DNA from: Rickettsia typhi
GTDB taxonomy: Bacteria > Pseudomonadota > Alphaproteobacteria > Rickettsiales > Rickettsiaceae
Direction of reading: 5' to 3'
Assembly (NCBI GenBank): GCA_945865485.1
Contig: CAMBEC010000002.1
Location: 64,501-128,500, forward strand
Length of the DNA: 64,000 bases
The translations under genes and the position numbers were made by a program. This document shows, one piece after another, positions 56,839-64,000 of the stretch (its first letter is position 1; each line of letters opens with the position of its first letter). The notes below the pieces were generated by a model. That model was not told the DNA's origin, ran no database searches, and saw nothing but the letters and a program-made list of their open reading frames with translations.

Positions 56839-57768
56839 CTACTCTGCTGCTCTAGCAAGTCGGTCATTTATGGCAAGACCTATGCCAATATTTGGAATAT
56901 CAGCAACTGCAATCGAATCTATATTATTTTTCAGGCAAAATTCATCCAAAACATGTAAATAGTCAAAGAGATTTGCAGCAGCTTCTATTGTGTCTGCGCT
57001 AAGGCTCAAATTCATTGATCCAACCACGTTAAGTTGGCTGTTACCAAAGTTCAACCCAACTTCTGAACTTCTCAAAGACTCTGCCTTTAGACGCAGCTTG
57101 GTTTTAGGTGAGTAATGCTTTAGAAGCATACCTGGAGCTTTTATTTCTGACAATTTTGAAGCAATTCCAACTTTCTTGCCAAGCAATTTTTCTAAAGTAC
57201 ATGGAGTAATAAAGCCAAAACGTAATATTGTGGGAACTGATGAGGTAAGATCGATAATAGTCGATTCAAGGCCATAAGCACTTTGACTATTTGAGGTCAA
57301 TATAAATATTTCATCCCCAAAATTTTTTTTCACATGTTCATAATTTGTTGAGCTTAAAGTACCAGATTTATTAGCACTCGGCGCCGCAATCGGCCTTCCA
57401 CTAGCTTTGATCAAACTCAAAGCTACAGAATCAGCTGGAATACGGATTGCTACAGTATTAAGCCCAGCCGTTACGCACTGCGCAAGTTCGGCATTATCTT
57501 TTTTGGGGAGAACTAAAGTAAGTGGACCAGGCCAGAGGCTAGCAAGCTTCTCTGCATTGTCATTGAACTGTACTATATTTTTAGCGTCTTGTAATGAGGC
57601 TACATGGACTATGAGCGGGTTATTAGATGGCCTACCCTTTGCCTCAAAAATTTTTAAACAGGCCGATTGGCTGCAAGCATCCGCCCCAAGGCCGTAAACA
57701 GTTTCCGTAGGAAATGCAACTAGGCCACCGTTTTGAATTATGCTTGCAGCTTTCTTAATATCGTTCAT
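56839..57768 (-). CDS. tsaC: L-threonylcarbamoyladenylate synthase (TsaC/Sua5)
   Basis: 309 residues, the Sua5 form with two domains. The YrdC domain shows GLVAFPTETVYGLGADA, KGRPSNNPLIVHV and SANKSGTLSSTNYEHV; the C-terminal Sua5 domain starts after PGMLLKHYSPKTKL. It makes the threonylcarbamoyl-AMP used for t6A37 in tRNAs. It lies 24 bp downstream of the repeat protein gene and may share its transcript. Confidence 0.97.
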   Translation of the reverse strand: MNDIKKAASIIQNGGLVAFPTETVYGLGADACSQSACLKIFEAKGRPSNNPLIVHVASLQDAKNIVQFNDNAEKLASLWPGPLTLVLPKKDNAELAQCVTAGLNTVAIRIPADSVALSLIKASGRPIAAPSANKSGTLSSTNYEHVKKNFGDEIFILTSNSQSAYGLESTIIDLTSSVPTILRFGFITPCTLEKLLGKKVGIASKLSEIKAPGMLLKHYSPKTKLRLKAESLRSSEVGLNFGNSQLNVVGSMNLSLSADTIEAAANLFDYLHVLDEFCLKNNIDSIAVADIPNIGIGLAINDRLARAAE

Positions 57769-57792
57769 TAATTAGTAAAAATTGATATGCAA

Positions 57793-58503
57793 TTACAGCG
57801 CTCCTTCATCCTCAACAACCCCATCACCAATCAAACCAGGCTCATCCAATTTCAACCGTATAGTTACTATATTACCATCTTCTGAGGATGATACATTAAT
57901 TATACTCCAGCTTTCAGTCAGATTTTTTGTCAAATGTTCAGCCTGTTCTTCTTCAGCTTCTTTTCTTGCTACTTCTTCAGCTTCTCTTCTTGCTACTTCT
58001 TCAGCTTCTCTTCTTGCTACTTCTTCAGCTTCTCTTCTTGCTTCTAACTCTTCAGCTTCTCTTCTTGCTACTTCTTCAGCTTCTCTTCTTGCTACTTCTT
58101 CAGCTTCTCTTCTTGCTACTTCTTCAGCTTCTCTTCTTGCTTCTAACTCTTCAGCTTCTCTTCTGGCTACTTCTTCTACAGCTCTTCTTGCTTCTAACTC
58201 TTCAGCTTCTCTTCTGGCTACTTCTTCTACAGCTCTTCTTGCTTCTAATTCTTCGGCTTCTCTTCTTAGTGCCGACTCATCGGAACTACTAGGCGCTGTC
58301 CATGTATGTACCTGAGCAAGTGCAGCTTTATCTAGCCCACCATGTTTCTCTGCTCCGCCTTCTATTTTTTCCACTTGCTCTGCTATTTTTTCCACTTGCT
58401 CTGCTATTGGTGCTACCCATTTTTCTACTTGATCAACCATAGAATTTCCCCATCCACCATTTTTCTTAGCACCGCCTTCCCATTTTTTAAACATCTTTTT
58501 CAT
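57793..58503 (-). CDS. charged repeat protein (octa/nonapeptide repeats)
   Basis: 236 residues; no family recognised. A short N-terminal part has AEQVEKI twice, then residues 81-180 are twelve units: REAEELEAR (four nonamers) and REAEEVAR or RAVEEVAR (eight octamers). The alternating Glu/Arg pattern suggests a long stable charged alpha-helix. The C-terminal 50 residues (SWSIINVSSSEDGNIVTIRL) look globular. GGAGAG lies 5 bp before the ATG. No signal peptide. It is followed by tsaC (24 bp). All frames of the repeat are open because of its composition. Confidence 0.8.
   Translation of the reverse strand: MKKMFKKWEGGAKKNGGWGNSMVDQVEKWVAPIAEQVEKIAEQVEKIEGGAEKHGGLDKAALAQVHTWTAPSSSDESALRREAEELEARRAVEEVARREAEELEARRAVEEVARREAEELEARREAEEVARREAEEVARREAEEVARREAEELEARREAEEVARREAEEVARREAEEVARKEAEEEQAEHLTKNLTESWSIINVSSSEDGNIVTIRLKLDEPGLIGDGVVEDEGAL
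57964..58263 (-). repeat. in-frame tandem repeat, 24/27-bp units
   Basis: Twelve units coding for the octa- and nonapeptides described above. Higher-order blocks are visible: (nonamer + three octamers) twice and (nonamer + RAVEEVAR) twice. Near-identity of units at the DNA level suggests recent slippage or unequal exchange. Confidence 0.9.
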
Positions 58504-58633
58504 AATCGCTCTCCTTAATAATATATTAATATTTACTCACAATAGTTTTGTTTTAGTTTTTTTACAGCAATCTTTGTTTGTATGTCACTAACAACCATTA
58601 GTGATGGTATTGCAAATAGCCTTCAGTGTCAAT

Positions 58634-60658
58634 CTATAGTTGATCAAATTTAGCAATCTGATCAAAAATCTGCTTTGCCTTGCTAAGCAGTAAAAGACGA
58701 TTATTGGCCACAATTTGATTATCAACTTTTACCATCACGTTATCAAAAAAACTTGATATTGGAGCTCGCATAGCAGCAAGCATCTTTAAGCTCTCAGAGT
58801 AGTTTTTTGCCATTATCTCTGCTTTAATTTTTGGCTCATAATCTTGTAAGAAATTATATAGATTTTTTTCATAGTCATTATCAAATAAAGATTCATTGAT
58901 TTTTTCATCTTTACCAACAAAGCTAGCAACAATATTACTAGCTCTTTTATAGGCAATGATTAAATCAGTATAAGCGTCTTCTTTCACGAATCTTTGCAAG
59001 GAATCTAGTTTAATCTTAGTATTAACAAGGCTTGGTTCTTTCTCAAGGTCCAAAACTGCATTAACTAACTCATGAGAATATTCATCTTTGAGAAAGTGAC
59101 GCATACGATCTTCTAGAAATTCTATTATCTGGCTTGCACTGCAAAAATTAGCATCCTTCTTATAAACACTATAGCCGCTAACCGCTACATCAACTAGCTC
59201 TGAAATATTAACAAGTAACTCGTTTTCTAAAACGATTCTAACTATACCAAGCGCTTGTCTTCTAAGCGCAAATGGATCTTTTGAACCACTTGGCTTTTCT
59301 CCGGCTAGCATTAAACCACATAGACTATCTATCTTATCAGCCAAAGCCAAAAACGCTGCAATACCGGTTGGACAACTATCACTAGGTCCTTGGGGCTTAT
59401 AATGATCACGGATAGCAACAGCAACATCTTCATTTAACGATTCATATTTTGCGTAATAATACCCCATTATACCTTGCAAATTTGGAAACTCTCCCACAAC
59501 TTCTGAGACAATGTCACTCTTACAAACTAAGGCTGCTTTTACGATATCTTCATTATTTGGTAACAAGTATTCAGCAATTTTTGCTACTCGCTGCACCTTA
59601 TCATCCACAGTACCCAGCTTTGCGTGAAATATAATTTTATCAAGTTTTTGAGATTTTTGGTTTAGCTTAGTTTTCAAATCTTGGTTATAAAAATACAAAG
59701 CATCTGACAACCTCGCGGATAAAACCTTTTCATTTCCCTGGACAACTAATTCTGGATTAGTGGCTGCAATATTTGATACAAACAGAAAGTACGGAGCAAA
59801 GTCACCTTTTTGATCAAATAGACTGAAATACTTCTGGTGACTCCTCATTGAACTACTCAACACTTCACTTGGCACAGATAAGAATTTTTGATCTATCGAA
59901 CCAAGTAAAACTTGGGGGTACTCTACAAGCCCAGTCACTTCTTCTAAAAGATCGTTATCTTCCTTTATAACCAAACCCATTTTGGCTGCTATTTTGTTAG
60001 ATTCTTTGGATATATACGCTTTGCGCTCAAAGTGGTCAAGTACCACAAAATTATCAGATAATTTTTGTTTATACTCAGCAAAATTAGTCACTTCAAATGG
60101 TTCTGGGCTCATGAATCTGTGGCCAAAACTTTTATTATTTGCTACTAAGTGCCCATATTTAAAATCAAGCGTCAGCCCATCAAATATACACATAATATTT
60201 CTAAGTGGACGAACCCACTTTATTTGATAATCGCCCCAAAACATTGATTTTGGCCAAACATATGACGAAATAGGGTCCATTAAGGTTTTTTGCAGTATAT
60301 CTTTTGTTTGCTGCTCGGCTGTCATTTGCTCATATACAAAATACTCTACTCCCTTTATTTCCTGACGAGATAGCAAGTCTTTGCTAATACCATTTGAATG
60401 ACAAAAGCCATGAATTGCATTTTCTGGAGCCGATGTCTTCGGCCCTTTTACTTCCTTTTTACTTGCCGAGATATAAGCAGCAATGCCAGTAACATGAATA
60501 GTTAGCCTTCTAGGACCAACATAGGATTTAATACTAGCAAAACTTATTGTTTGCTCTTGAAAATATTTGGCAAAAATTTCTTCATACGCAACAGCCGCCT
60601 TTTGCTGCATCGTTGCAGGAATTTCTTCAGAAAATAACTCTAATAATAATTCGCTCAT
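58634..60658 (-). CDS. glyS: glycyl-tRNA synthetase beta subunit
   Basis: 674 residues (usual about 690). [16 protein letters not shown] at the N-terminus and [26 protein letters not shown] and [13 protein letters not shown] are GlyRS beta signatures; the C-terminal DALR-like tail binds the anticodon. Works as alpha2beta2 with GlyQ. It overlaps glyQ by 4 bp (ATGA). Confidence 0.97.
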   Translation of the reverse strand: MSELLLELFSEEIPATMQQKAAVAYEEIFAKYFQEQTISFASIKSYVGPRRLTIHVTGIAAYISASKKEVKGPKTSAPENAIHGFCHSNGISKDLLSRQEIKGVEYFVYEQMTAEQQTKDILQKTLMDPISSYVWPKSMFWGDYQIKWVRPLRNIMCIFDGLTLDFKYGHLVANNKSFGHRFMSPEPFEVTNFAEYKQKLSDNFVVLDHFERKAYISKESNKIAAKMGLVIKEDNDLLEEVTGLVEYPQVLLGSIDQKFLSVPSEVLSSSMRSHQKYFSLFDQKGDFAPYFLFVSNIAATNPELVVQGNEKVLSARLSDALYFYNQDLKTKLNQKSQKLDKIIFHAKLGTVDDKVQRVAKIAEYLLPNNEDIVKAALVCKSDIVSEVVGEFPNLQGIMGYYYAKYESLNEDVAVAIRDHYKPQGPSDSCPTGIAAFLALADKIDSLCGLMLAGEKPSGSKDPFALRRQALGIVRIVLENELLVNISELVDVAVSGYSVYKKDANFCSASQIIEFLEDRMRHFLKDEYSHELVNAVLDLEKEPSLVNTKIKLDSLQRFVKEDAYTDLIIAYKRASNIVASFVGKDEKINESLFDNDYEKNLYNFLQDYEPKIKAEIMAKNYSESLKMLAAMRAPISSFFDNVMVKVDNQIVANNRLLLLSKAKQIFDQIAKFDQL

Positions 60659-61524
60659 GATTTATCCATTTCTATCCAATTCTCACAAGATAATTTTGCT
60701 AAGTGCCTAACTCTTGCTATATACGCTGCACGTTCAGTTACACTAACCACCCCTCTTGCACAAAGTAGGTTAAATAAATGGCTCGCCTTTATACAATATT
60801 CATATGCAGGCATAGGTAAGTTTTCCTTGATCAATGCCGAACACTGCTTCTCAGCATCTTCAAAATGGCGAAATAATATTTCAGTATCTGCTAATTCTAA
60901 ATTAAATTTTGAAAACTGTTTCTCTGCTTCAAAATCTACTTGTCCATAAGTCAATGCTTTTTCTCCAGTTTGGCCATTCCAGTCTAAATCCTTAACCGCA
61001 TCTACTCCTTGAATATACAACGCTAACCTCTCCAAGCCATAAGTTAACTCACCAGCTACTGGCCTGCAATCTATACCACCAATTTGCTGCATATAAGTAA
61101 ATTGTGATACTTCCATTCCATCGCACCATACTTCCCACCCCAGTCCTGAAGCACCTAGAGTTGGCGATTCCCAGTCATCTTCTACAAAACGAATATCATG
61201 TGCTTGCATGTCAATTCCAAGATGCTCTAGGCTTTTTAGGTATAGATCTTGAATGTCATCTGGCGAGGGCTTTAATATAACTTGAAACTGATAATAATGC
61301 TGCATTCTATTCGGATGCTGAGCATATCTACTATCAGTTGGTCTTCTAGATGGCTGCACATAAGCTACATTCCATGGCTTAGAACCAAGCGATCTTAAAA
61401 CAGTTGCTGGGTGAAATGTTCCCGCCCCTACTTCAACATCATAAGGTTGCAAAATGGCACATCCATAATCTTGCCAATAATATTGGAGTTTCAAAATTAA
61501 TTCTTGGAATGATAATTTTGTCAT
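60655..61524 (-). CDS. glyQ: glycyl-tRNA synthetase alpha subunit
   Basis: 289 residues. [20 protein letters not shown], the [18 protein letters not shown] region and [20 protein letters not shown] are very conserved in GlyRS alpha; a class II catalytic core. It carries the aminoacylation site, while GlyS supplies tRNA binding. First gene of glyQ-glyS. Confidence 0.98.
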   Translation of the reverse strand: MTKLSFQELILKLQYYWQDYGCAILQPYDVEVGAGTFHPATVLRSLGSKPWNVAYVQPSRRPTDSRYAQHPNRMQHYYQFQVILKPSPDDIQDLYLKSLEHLGIDMQAHDIRFVEDDWESPTLGASGLGWEVWCDGMEVSQFTYMQQIGGIDCRPVAGELTYGLERLALYIQGVDAVKDLDWNGQTGEKALTYGQVDFEAEKQFSKFNLELADTEILFRHFEDAEKQCSALIKENLPMPAYEYCIKASHLFNLLCARGVVSVTERAAYIARVRHLAKLSCENWIEMDKS

Positions 61525-61750
61525 ATCTTCTATGCTTTGGTTTGGTCTATATAAGCAGAGCAGTATAATTGCATTTTCTTTATTTTGCTATAGTAAATTC
61601 AGTGCTATTTAATCTGAATGTTAGCCGTAGCTCGAAGATAAATTGAGGTATAAAGCTACCAATTTATTACCGAATAATTTAAAAATTAACTTGTGTTATC
61701 TACCAACTTATTGTACCATCTATTTGTATCAGACAATATGGAGTATACTA

Positions 61751-61831
61751 ATGGTTACATTGCTTGGGCTTGTGAGTATTTTTGTTGCTTTCTGTTCTTA
61801 TATTGTCCTTTCGGTAAGAAACAATTCTTAA
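61751..61831 (+). CDS. 26-residue single-helix membrane micropeptide (candidate)
   Basis: MVTLLGLVSIFVAFCSYIVL, then SVRNNS: one hydrophobic helix with a positive tail. GGAG lies 7 bp before the ATG, an ideal spacing. It resembles in form the tiny subunits that accompany transporters or oxidases, but no family can be named. It lies in the 541-bp gap between glyQ and the TrpR-like gene; the rest of that gap shows only the yerC promoter/operator. It could be chance. Confidence 0.35.
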   Translation: MVTLLGLVSIFVAFCSYIVLSVRNNS

Positions 61832-62004
61832 GGCCAACTTCTGCTTTATAGATTTCTAGACATAGTAGTGCCTCTCCATTAACAGGTCTTATTACCTGTA
61901 ATTCTTATATCCCTAGCATTCCTACATATTACTTATCCAAAACAAACATAGTTCGTATTTTTCTAACCTAAACTCTCATTTCTCTACAATAATAATAAAT
62001 CCTA

Positions 62005-62045
62005 TTGACATTGTACTGTTGTATTACTATGCTAGTACAATAGCA
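62005..62045 (+). promoter_or_regulatory. promoter with overlapping dyads upstream of the TrpR-like gene
   Basis: -35 TTGACA (62005-62010, perfect), 17-bp spacer, -10 TATGCT (62028-62033). The dyad TGCTA-gtacaa-TAGCA (62030-62045) covers the -10 and start site, and TTGTACT/AGTACAA (62011-62017, 62034-62040) forms a second, wider one. A plausible operator for self-repression by the TrpR-like protein. Confidence 0.55.
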
Positions 62046-62065
62046 CAAAACAAGGTAGGTAGACA

Positions 62066-62347
62066 ATGCATAAACACGCAGCAGTGGATTTATTAGAAGT
62101 AATTCTAATTATAAAAACGAAAGAAGAGCTAAATGCCTTTTTAAAGGATCTATGTACTCCTGCTGAATTAAGGTCGCTAGAAGAAAGGTGGAAAGTTTGT
62201 CAGCTATTAGCAAAAGAAACTTTGTCTTATAGAGAAATACATGCAATCACTGGGGCAAGCTTAACCACGATAGGAAGAGTGGCTAGGTTCTTGAAAGAAG
62301 AAAAATATGGCGGATATAAAAATATTTTAAATAAACTCGGAGAATAA
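62066..62347 (+). CDS. TrpR-like (YerC/YecD family) transcriptional regulator
   Basis: 93 residues. The helical TrpR fold is seen: LKDLCTPAELRSLEERWKVC and the helix-turn-helix LSYREIHAITGASLTTIGRV. YerC/YecD proteins are TrpR-superfamily DNA-binding proteins; whether this one senses tryptophan is unknown. The downstream substrate-binding protein gene begins 2 bp after its stop, so the two form one unit. A dyad lies over its own promoter. Confidence 0.93.
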   Translation: MHKHAAVDLLEVILIIKTKEELNAFLKDLCTPAELRSLEERWKVCQLLAKETLSYREIHAITGASLTTIGRVARFLKEEKYGGYKNILNKLGE

Positions 62348-62349
62348 AA

Positions 62350-63324
62350 ATGGTTAAAACTTTTATTTGGTTAATTGCAATTTTTTTAAGTTCATTATCA
62401 ATTGCAGATGCTAAAGATACTGCAAAGACTGTGAAGAAGGTCTATATCAACCAATTAGTTCAACACCCAGCGCTTGACATGACTACAAAAGGAATTATTG
62501 ATGGCCTTGCTGAGTTGGGATATATAAATGGTAAAAATTTAGACTTGAAAATAGACAATGCTCAAGGTGACACAATATTAGCAAATCAGATATCAGCAAG
62601 ACTTGTTAGCCTAAACCCAGATGTGGTTGTTGGCAACCCCACAATCACAGCACAGTCCTTTGTTAAATATGCAAAAGAGGGAAAAGTAAAATTAGTTTTT
62701 ACTTCTGTTACTGACCCAGTAGGAGCAAAAATAGTGAACAGGCTTGACCAGCCGGGCGACAATGTTACCGGTGTATCAAACTTTGTTGCTGTTGAACCCC
62801 AAATTGAGATGTTCCAGAAAATAAAGCCAACAATGAAAAAACTAGGGTTTTTATATAATCCTGGAGAGCTAAATTCCATTACTTTACTTAATATGCTAAA
62901 AGAAATTTGTCCTAGATATGGGCTAGAAGTGATAGGAATAACTGCTAGCAAAACTTCTGAAGTTTATCAAAGCGCTGTTAAACTTAGCTTGCTTGTTGAT
63001 GCAATATTTATTAGTAACGATAACATGGCTCTTTCCGCATTAAAAACAATAATAAAAGCGGCGAACGCTCAACAAATACCTGTGTTTGTAAGTGATACTG
63101 ATATCGTAAAAGATGGCGCTTTAGCTGCGCTTGGTCCAAATCAATACGAAATTGGTAAGCAAACAGCCCGTTTGATTGCAAGAATACTAAACGGAGAAGA
63201 CATAAACAAAATGAATGTTGAGTTTCCAAAAGGTACAGAATTATTTCTGAATCAAAGCGCGGCAGCTAAACTTGGAATAGTATTTCCAAAAGAACTACTG
63301 GCAAAAGCTGACAAGATTATTTAG
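62350..63324 (+). CDS. ABC transporter substrate-binding protein (TrpX-like)
   Basis: 324 residues with a signal peptide (about 1-20, ending SIADA). Mature protein: KVYINQLVQHPALDMTTKGI, GLAELGYINGKNLDLKID and VTGVSNFVAVEPQIEMFQK are features of the ABC_sub_bind (PF04392) family, which includes TrpX and other aromatic amino acid receptors. No permease or ATPase follows (the next gene is convergent), so partners must be elsewhere. Coupling to a TrpR-like regulator suggests an amino acid such as tryptophan as ligand. A hairpin terminator follows. Confidence 0.9.
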   Translation: MVKTFIWLIAIFLSSLSIADAKDTAKTVKKVYINQLVQHPALDMTTKGIIDGLAELGYINGKNLDLKIDNAQGDTILANQISARLVSLNPDVVVGNPTITAQSFVKYAKEGKVKLVFTSVTDPVGAKIVNRLDQPGDNVTGVSNFVAVEPQIEMFQKIKPTMKKLGFLYNPGELNSITLLNMLKEICPRYGLEVIGITASKTSEVYQSAVKLSLLVDAIFISNDNMALSALKTIIKAANAQQIPVFVSDTDIVKDGALAALGPNQYEIGKQTARLIARILNGEDINKMNVEFPKGTELFLNQSAAAKLGIVFPKELLAKADKII

Positions 63325-63360
63325 AACAACAGTTTTGACTATTCCTATTATCTTAAAAAT

Positions 63361-63392
63361 AAAGAGCCATCCTAAATTAATACGGGTGGCTC
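63361..63392. terminator. bidirectional intrinsic terminator between convergent genes
   Basis: AAAGAGCCATCC and GGGTGGCTCTTT form a 12-bp stem with one G-U pair and a short loop. The T-run is better on the minus strand (TTTATTTTT), so it probably serves the phasin gene as well as the TrpX-like gene. Confidence 0.7.
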
Positions 63393-63423
63393 TTTGTCAT
63401 ATTTGACTTAATAAAAATTGAGT

Positions 63424-63861
63424 CTACTTATGTTTTGCCTTCGCAAAAGCTTTACCAGTATTTTCTTTAATACCAGTTTGCATAACGTTAAGCACTTCTA
63501 TCAATGATTTCGTAGACATATCAATAACTTCTTTGGCATTATTGAAATTAGTATCCATGGATGATTGTAAATATTTTTGCTGGCAAGCACTAATTTGATT
63601 TACGTCACCTGCAGAAATGGCATCCTTCATCGTGTTATACATTTCAGTTGTATTTTTCTGAAGCGCATCGGCTCCTCTTTTGAAGATGGATTGCATATTT
63701 TCCGATACCATTTGATTTGTTGAAGATACAGCTTCAGTAGTGTTTTTCATCGCAGCAGAAAATGAAGACAAGTCTACATTAGGCATTCCTTGCATTGATT
63801 TTGTAAAAGCTTCTTGGTTCAAAATTGACTGAAAAAACTCAAACGGATTATTATTACTCAT
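63424..63861 (-). CDS. phasin family protein
   Basis: 145 residues, helical and amphipathic. FEFFQSILNQEAFTKSMQGM at the start and a central SSTNQMVSENMQSIFKRG with a C-terminal Lys/Ala-rich tail fit the alphaproteobacterial phasin (phasin_2) pattern. Phasins coat polyhydroxyalkanoate granules or act as chaperone-like stress proteins. No phaC/phaR nearby, so granule binding is inferred from the family only. GAGAGG lies before the ATG. Confidence 0.82.
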   Translation of the reverse strand: MSNNNPFEFFQSILNQEAFTKSMQGMPNVDLSSFSAAMKNTTEAVSSTNQMVSENMQSIFKRGADALQKNTTEMYNTMKDAISAGDVNQISACQQKYLQSSMDTNFNNAKEVIDMSTKSLIEVLNVMQTGIKENTGKAFAKAKHK

Positions 63862-63948
63862 AGCTTAACCTCTCTATGTGATGTGTAAGTTAGTTATATT
63901 TAAACTTAGTATTTATTATTTACAGATCTAATATGCACCAACTTGGTT

Positions 63949-63976
63949 ATTGTACCATGAATTTCTAAAGTTACAA
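63949..63976 (-). promoter_or_regulatory. candidate promoter of the phasin gene
   Basis: On the minus strand: -35 TTGTAA (63976-63971), 16-bp spacer, -10 TACAAT (63954-63949), giving a leader of about 80 nt. Confidence 0.45.
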
Positions 63977-64000
63977 AAAAATAATTTCCTGGTTGAAGCT

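Noticed and set aside
57782..58315. Long plus-strand frames opposite the repeat protein, rich in Ser/Ala/Leu or Leu only
   Set aside because: They result from the 24/27-bp repeat composition; no ribosome site or family support, while the minus frame has a good SD and non-repeat ends.

Overview
The window looks like part of the chromosome of an AT-rich alphaproteobacterium, most probably a member of the Rickettsiales (host-associated, reduced genome). I infer this from: an F1-ATPase operon separated from F0; a CckA-type hybrid kinase; a VirB2-like type IV secretion pilin; ProP-like MFS and TAXI/dicarboxylate uptake genes; an autotransporter-barrel surface protein; an alpha-2-macroglobulin/PBP1c pair; a DUF1674 (SDHAF4-like) mini-gene; a short ProRS without an editing insert; and many dispersed GTCAT...ATGAC palindromic elements. 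The family cannot be fixed from the sequence, and a Holosporales-type relative is not excluded. No rRNA, tRNA, CRISPR array, insertion sequence or prophage was seen.

Layout. 1-5 kb: the 3' end of an alpha-2-macroglobulin gene overlapping pbpC, then an unrecognised membrane-anchored protein. 5-8.6 kb (minus): universal stress protein, TAXI solute receptor and DAACS symporter, then cutA and queD. 8.7-15.1 kb (minus): an MFS transporter followed by atpH-atpA-atpG-(4-oxalocrotonate tautomerase)-atpD-atpC. 15.2-16.8 kb: ruvA-ruvB. 17.2-22.7 kb (minus): rpmB-rpmE and rimP-nusA-infB-rbfA, the latter behind a promoter plus an intrinsic terminator in its leader. 22.8-24.5 kb: an unknown Glu/Lys-rich protein, a carboxymuconolactone-decarboxylase-like protein and a GH17-type beta-1,3-glucanase. 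24.6-28.7 kb: proS-lolC/E-lolD and folE. 28.9-31.6 kb: rsmE-rnhB-heme-copper oxidase-like subunit. 31.6-33.1 kb: DUF1674 and cckA. 33.3-38 kb: eptA-lpxB-comEC. Then ruvX and a small lipoprotein. 39.7-43.8 and 49.5-53.6 kb: two complete but different RND adaptor/pump pairs, enclosing a P-loop protein, infC, thrS, folC and a VirB2-like pilin. 53.7-56.3 kb: ruvC and the autotransporter. 56.8-61.5 kb: tsaC, a repeat protein built on 24/27-bp units, and glyQ-glyS. 61.7-63.9 kb: a 26-residue membrane micropeptide candidate, a TrpR-like regulator with an ABC substrate-binding protein, and a phasin.

Themes. Translation and energy genes form long minus-strand operons. Envelope defence is heavy (A2M/PBP1c, LpxB/EptA, Lol, two RND pumps). 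Host-metabolite uptake is represented by TAXI/DAACS, the MFS carrier and the TrpX-like receptor. Transcription is readable in several places: good sigma70-type promoters (for example 7824-7852, 17723-17751, 22718-22745, 39419-39447, 48832-48859, 62005-62033) and intrinsic terminators (22662-22686, 38976-39017, 49329-49362, 56350-56385, 63361-63392). The palindromic elements lie in five of seven convergent gene junctions and in no divergent one.

The most interesting points are: infC with an apparent AUA start; the leader terminator of the nusA operon; a tautomerase inside the F1 operon with its catalytic residues intact; an orphan oxidase subunit with an altered CuB site; the modular palindromes with compensatory changes; the GH17 enzyme; and the TrpR-like regulator with a dyad over its own promoter. 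I saw no clearly novel multi-gene defence or mobile system.
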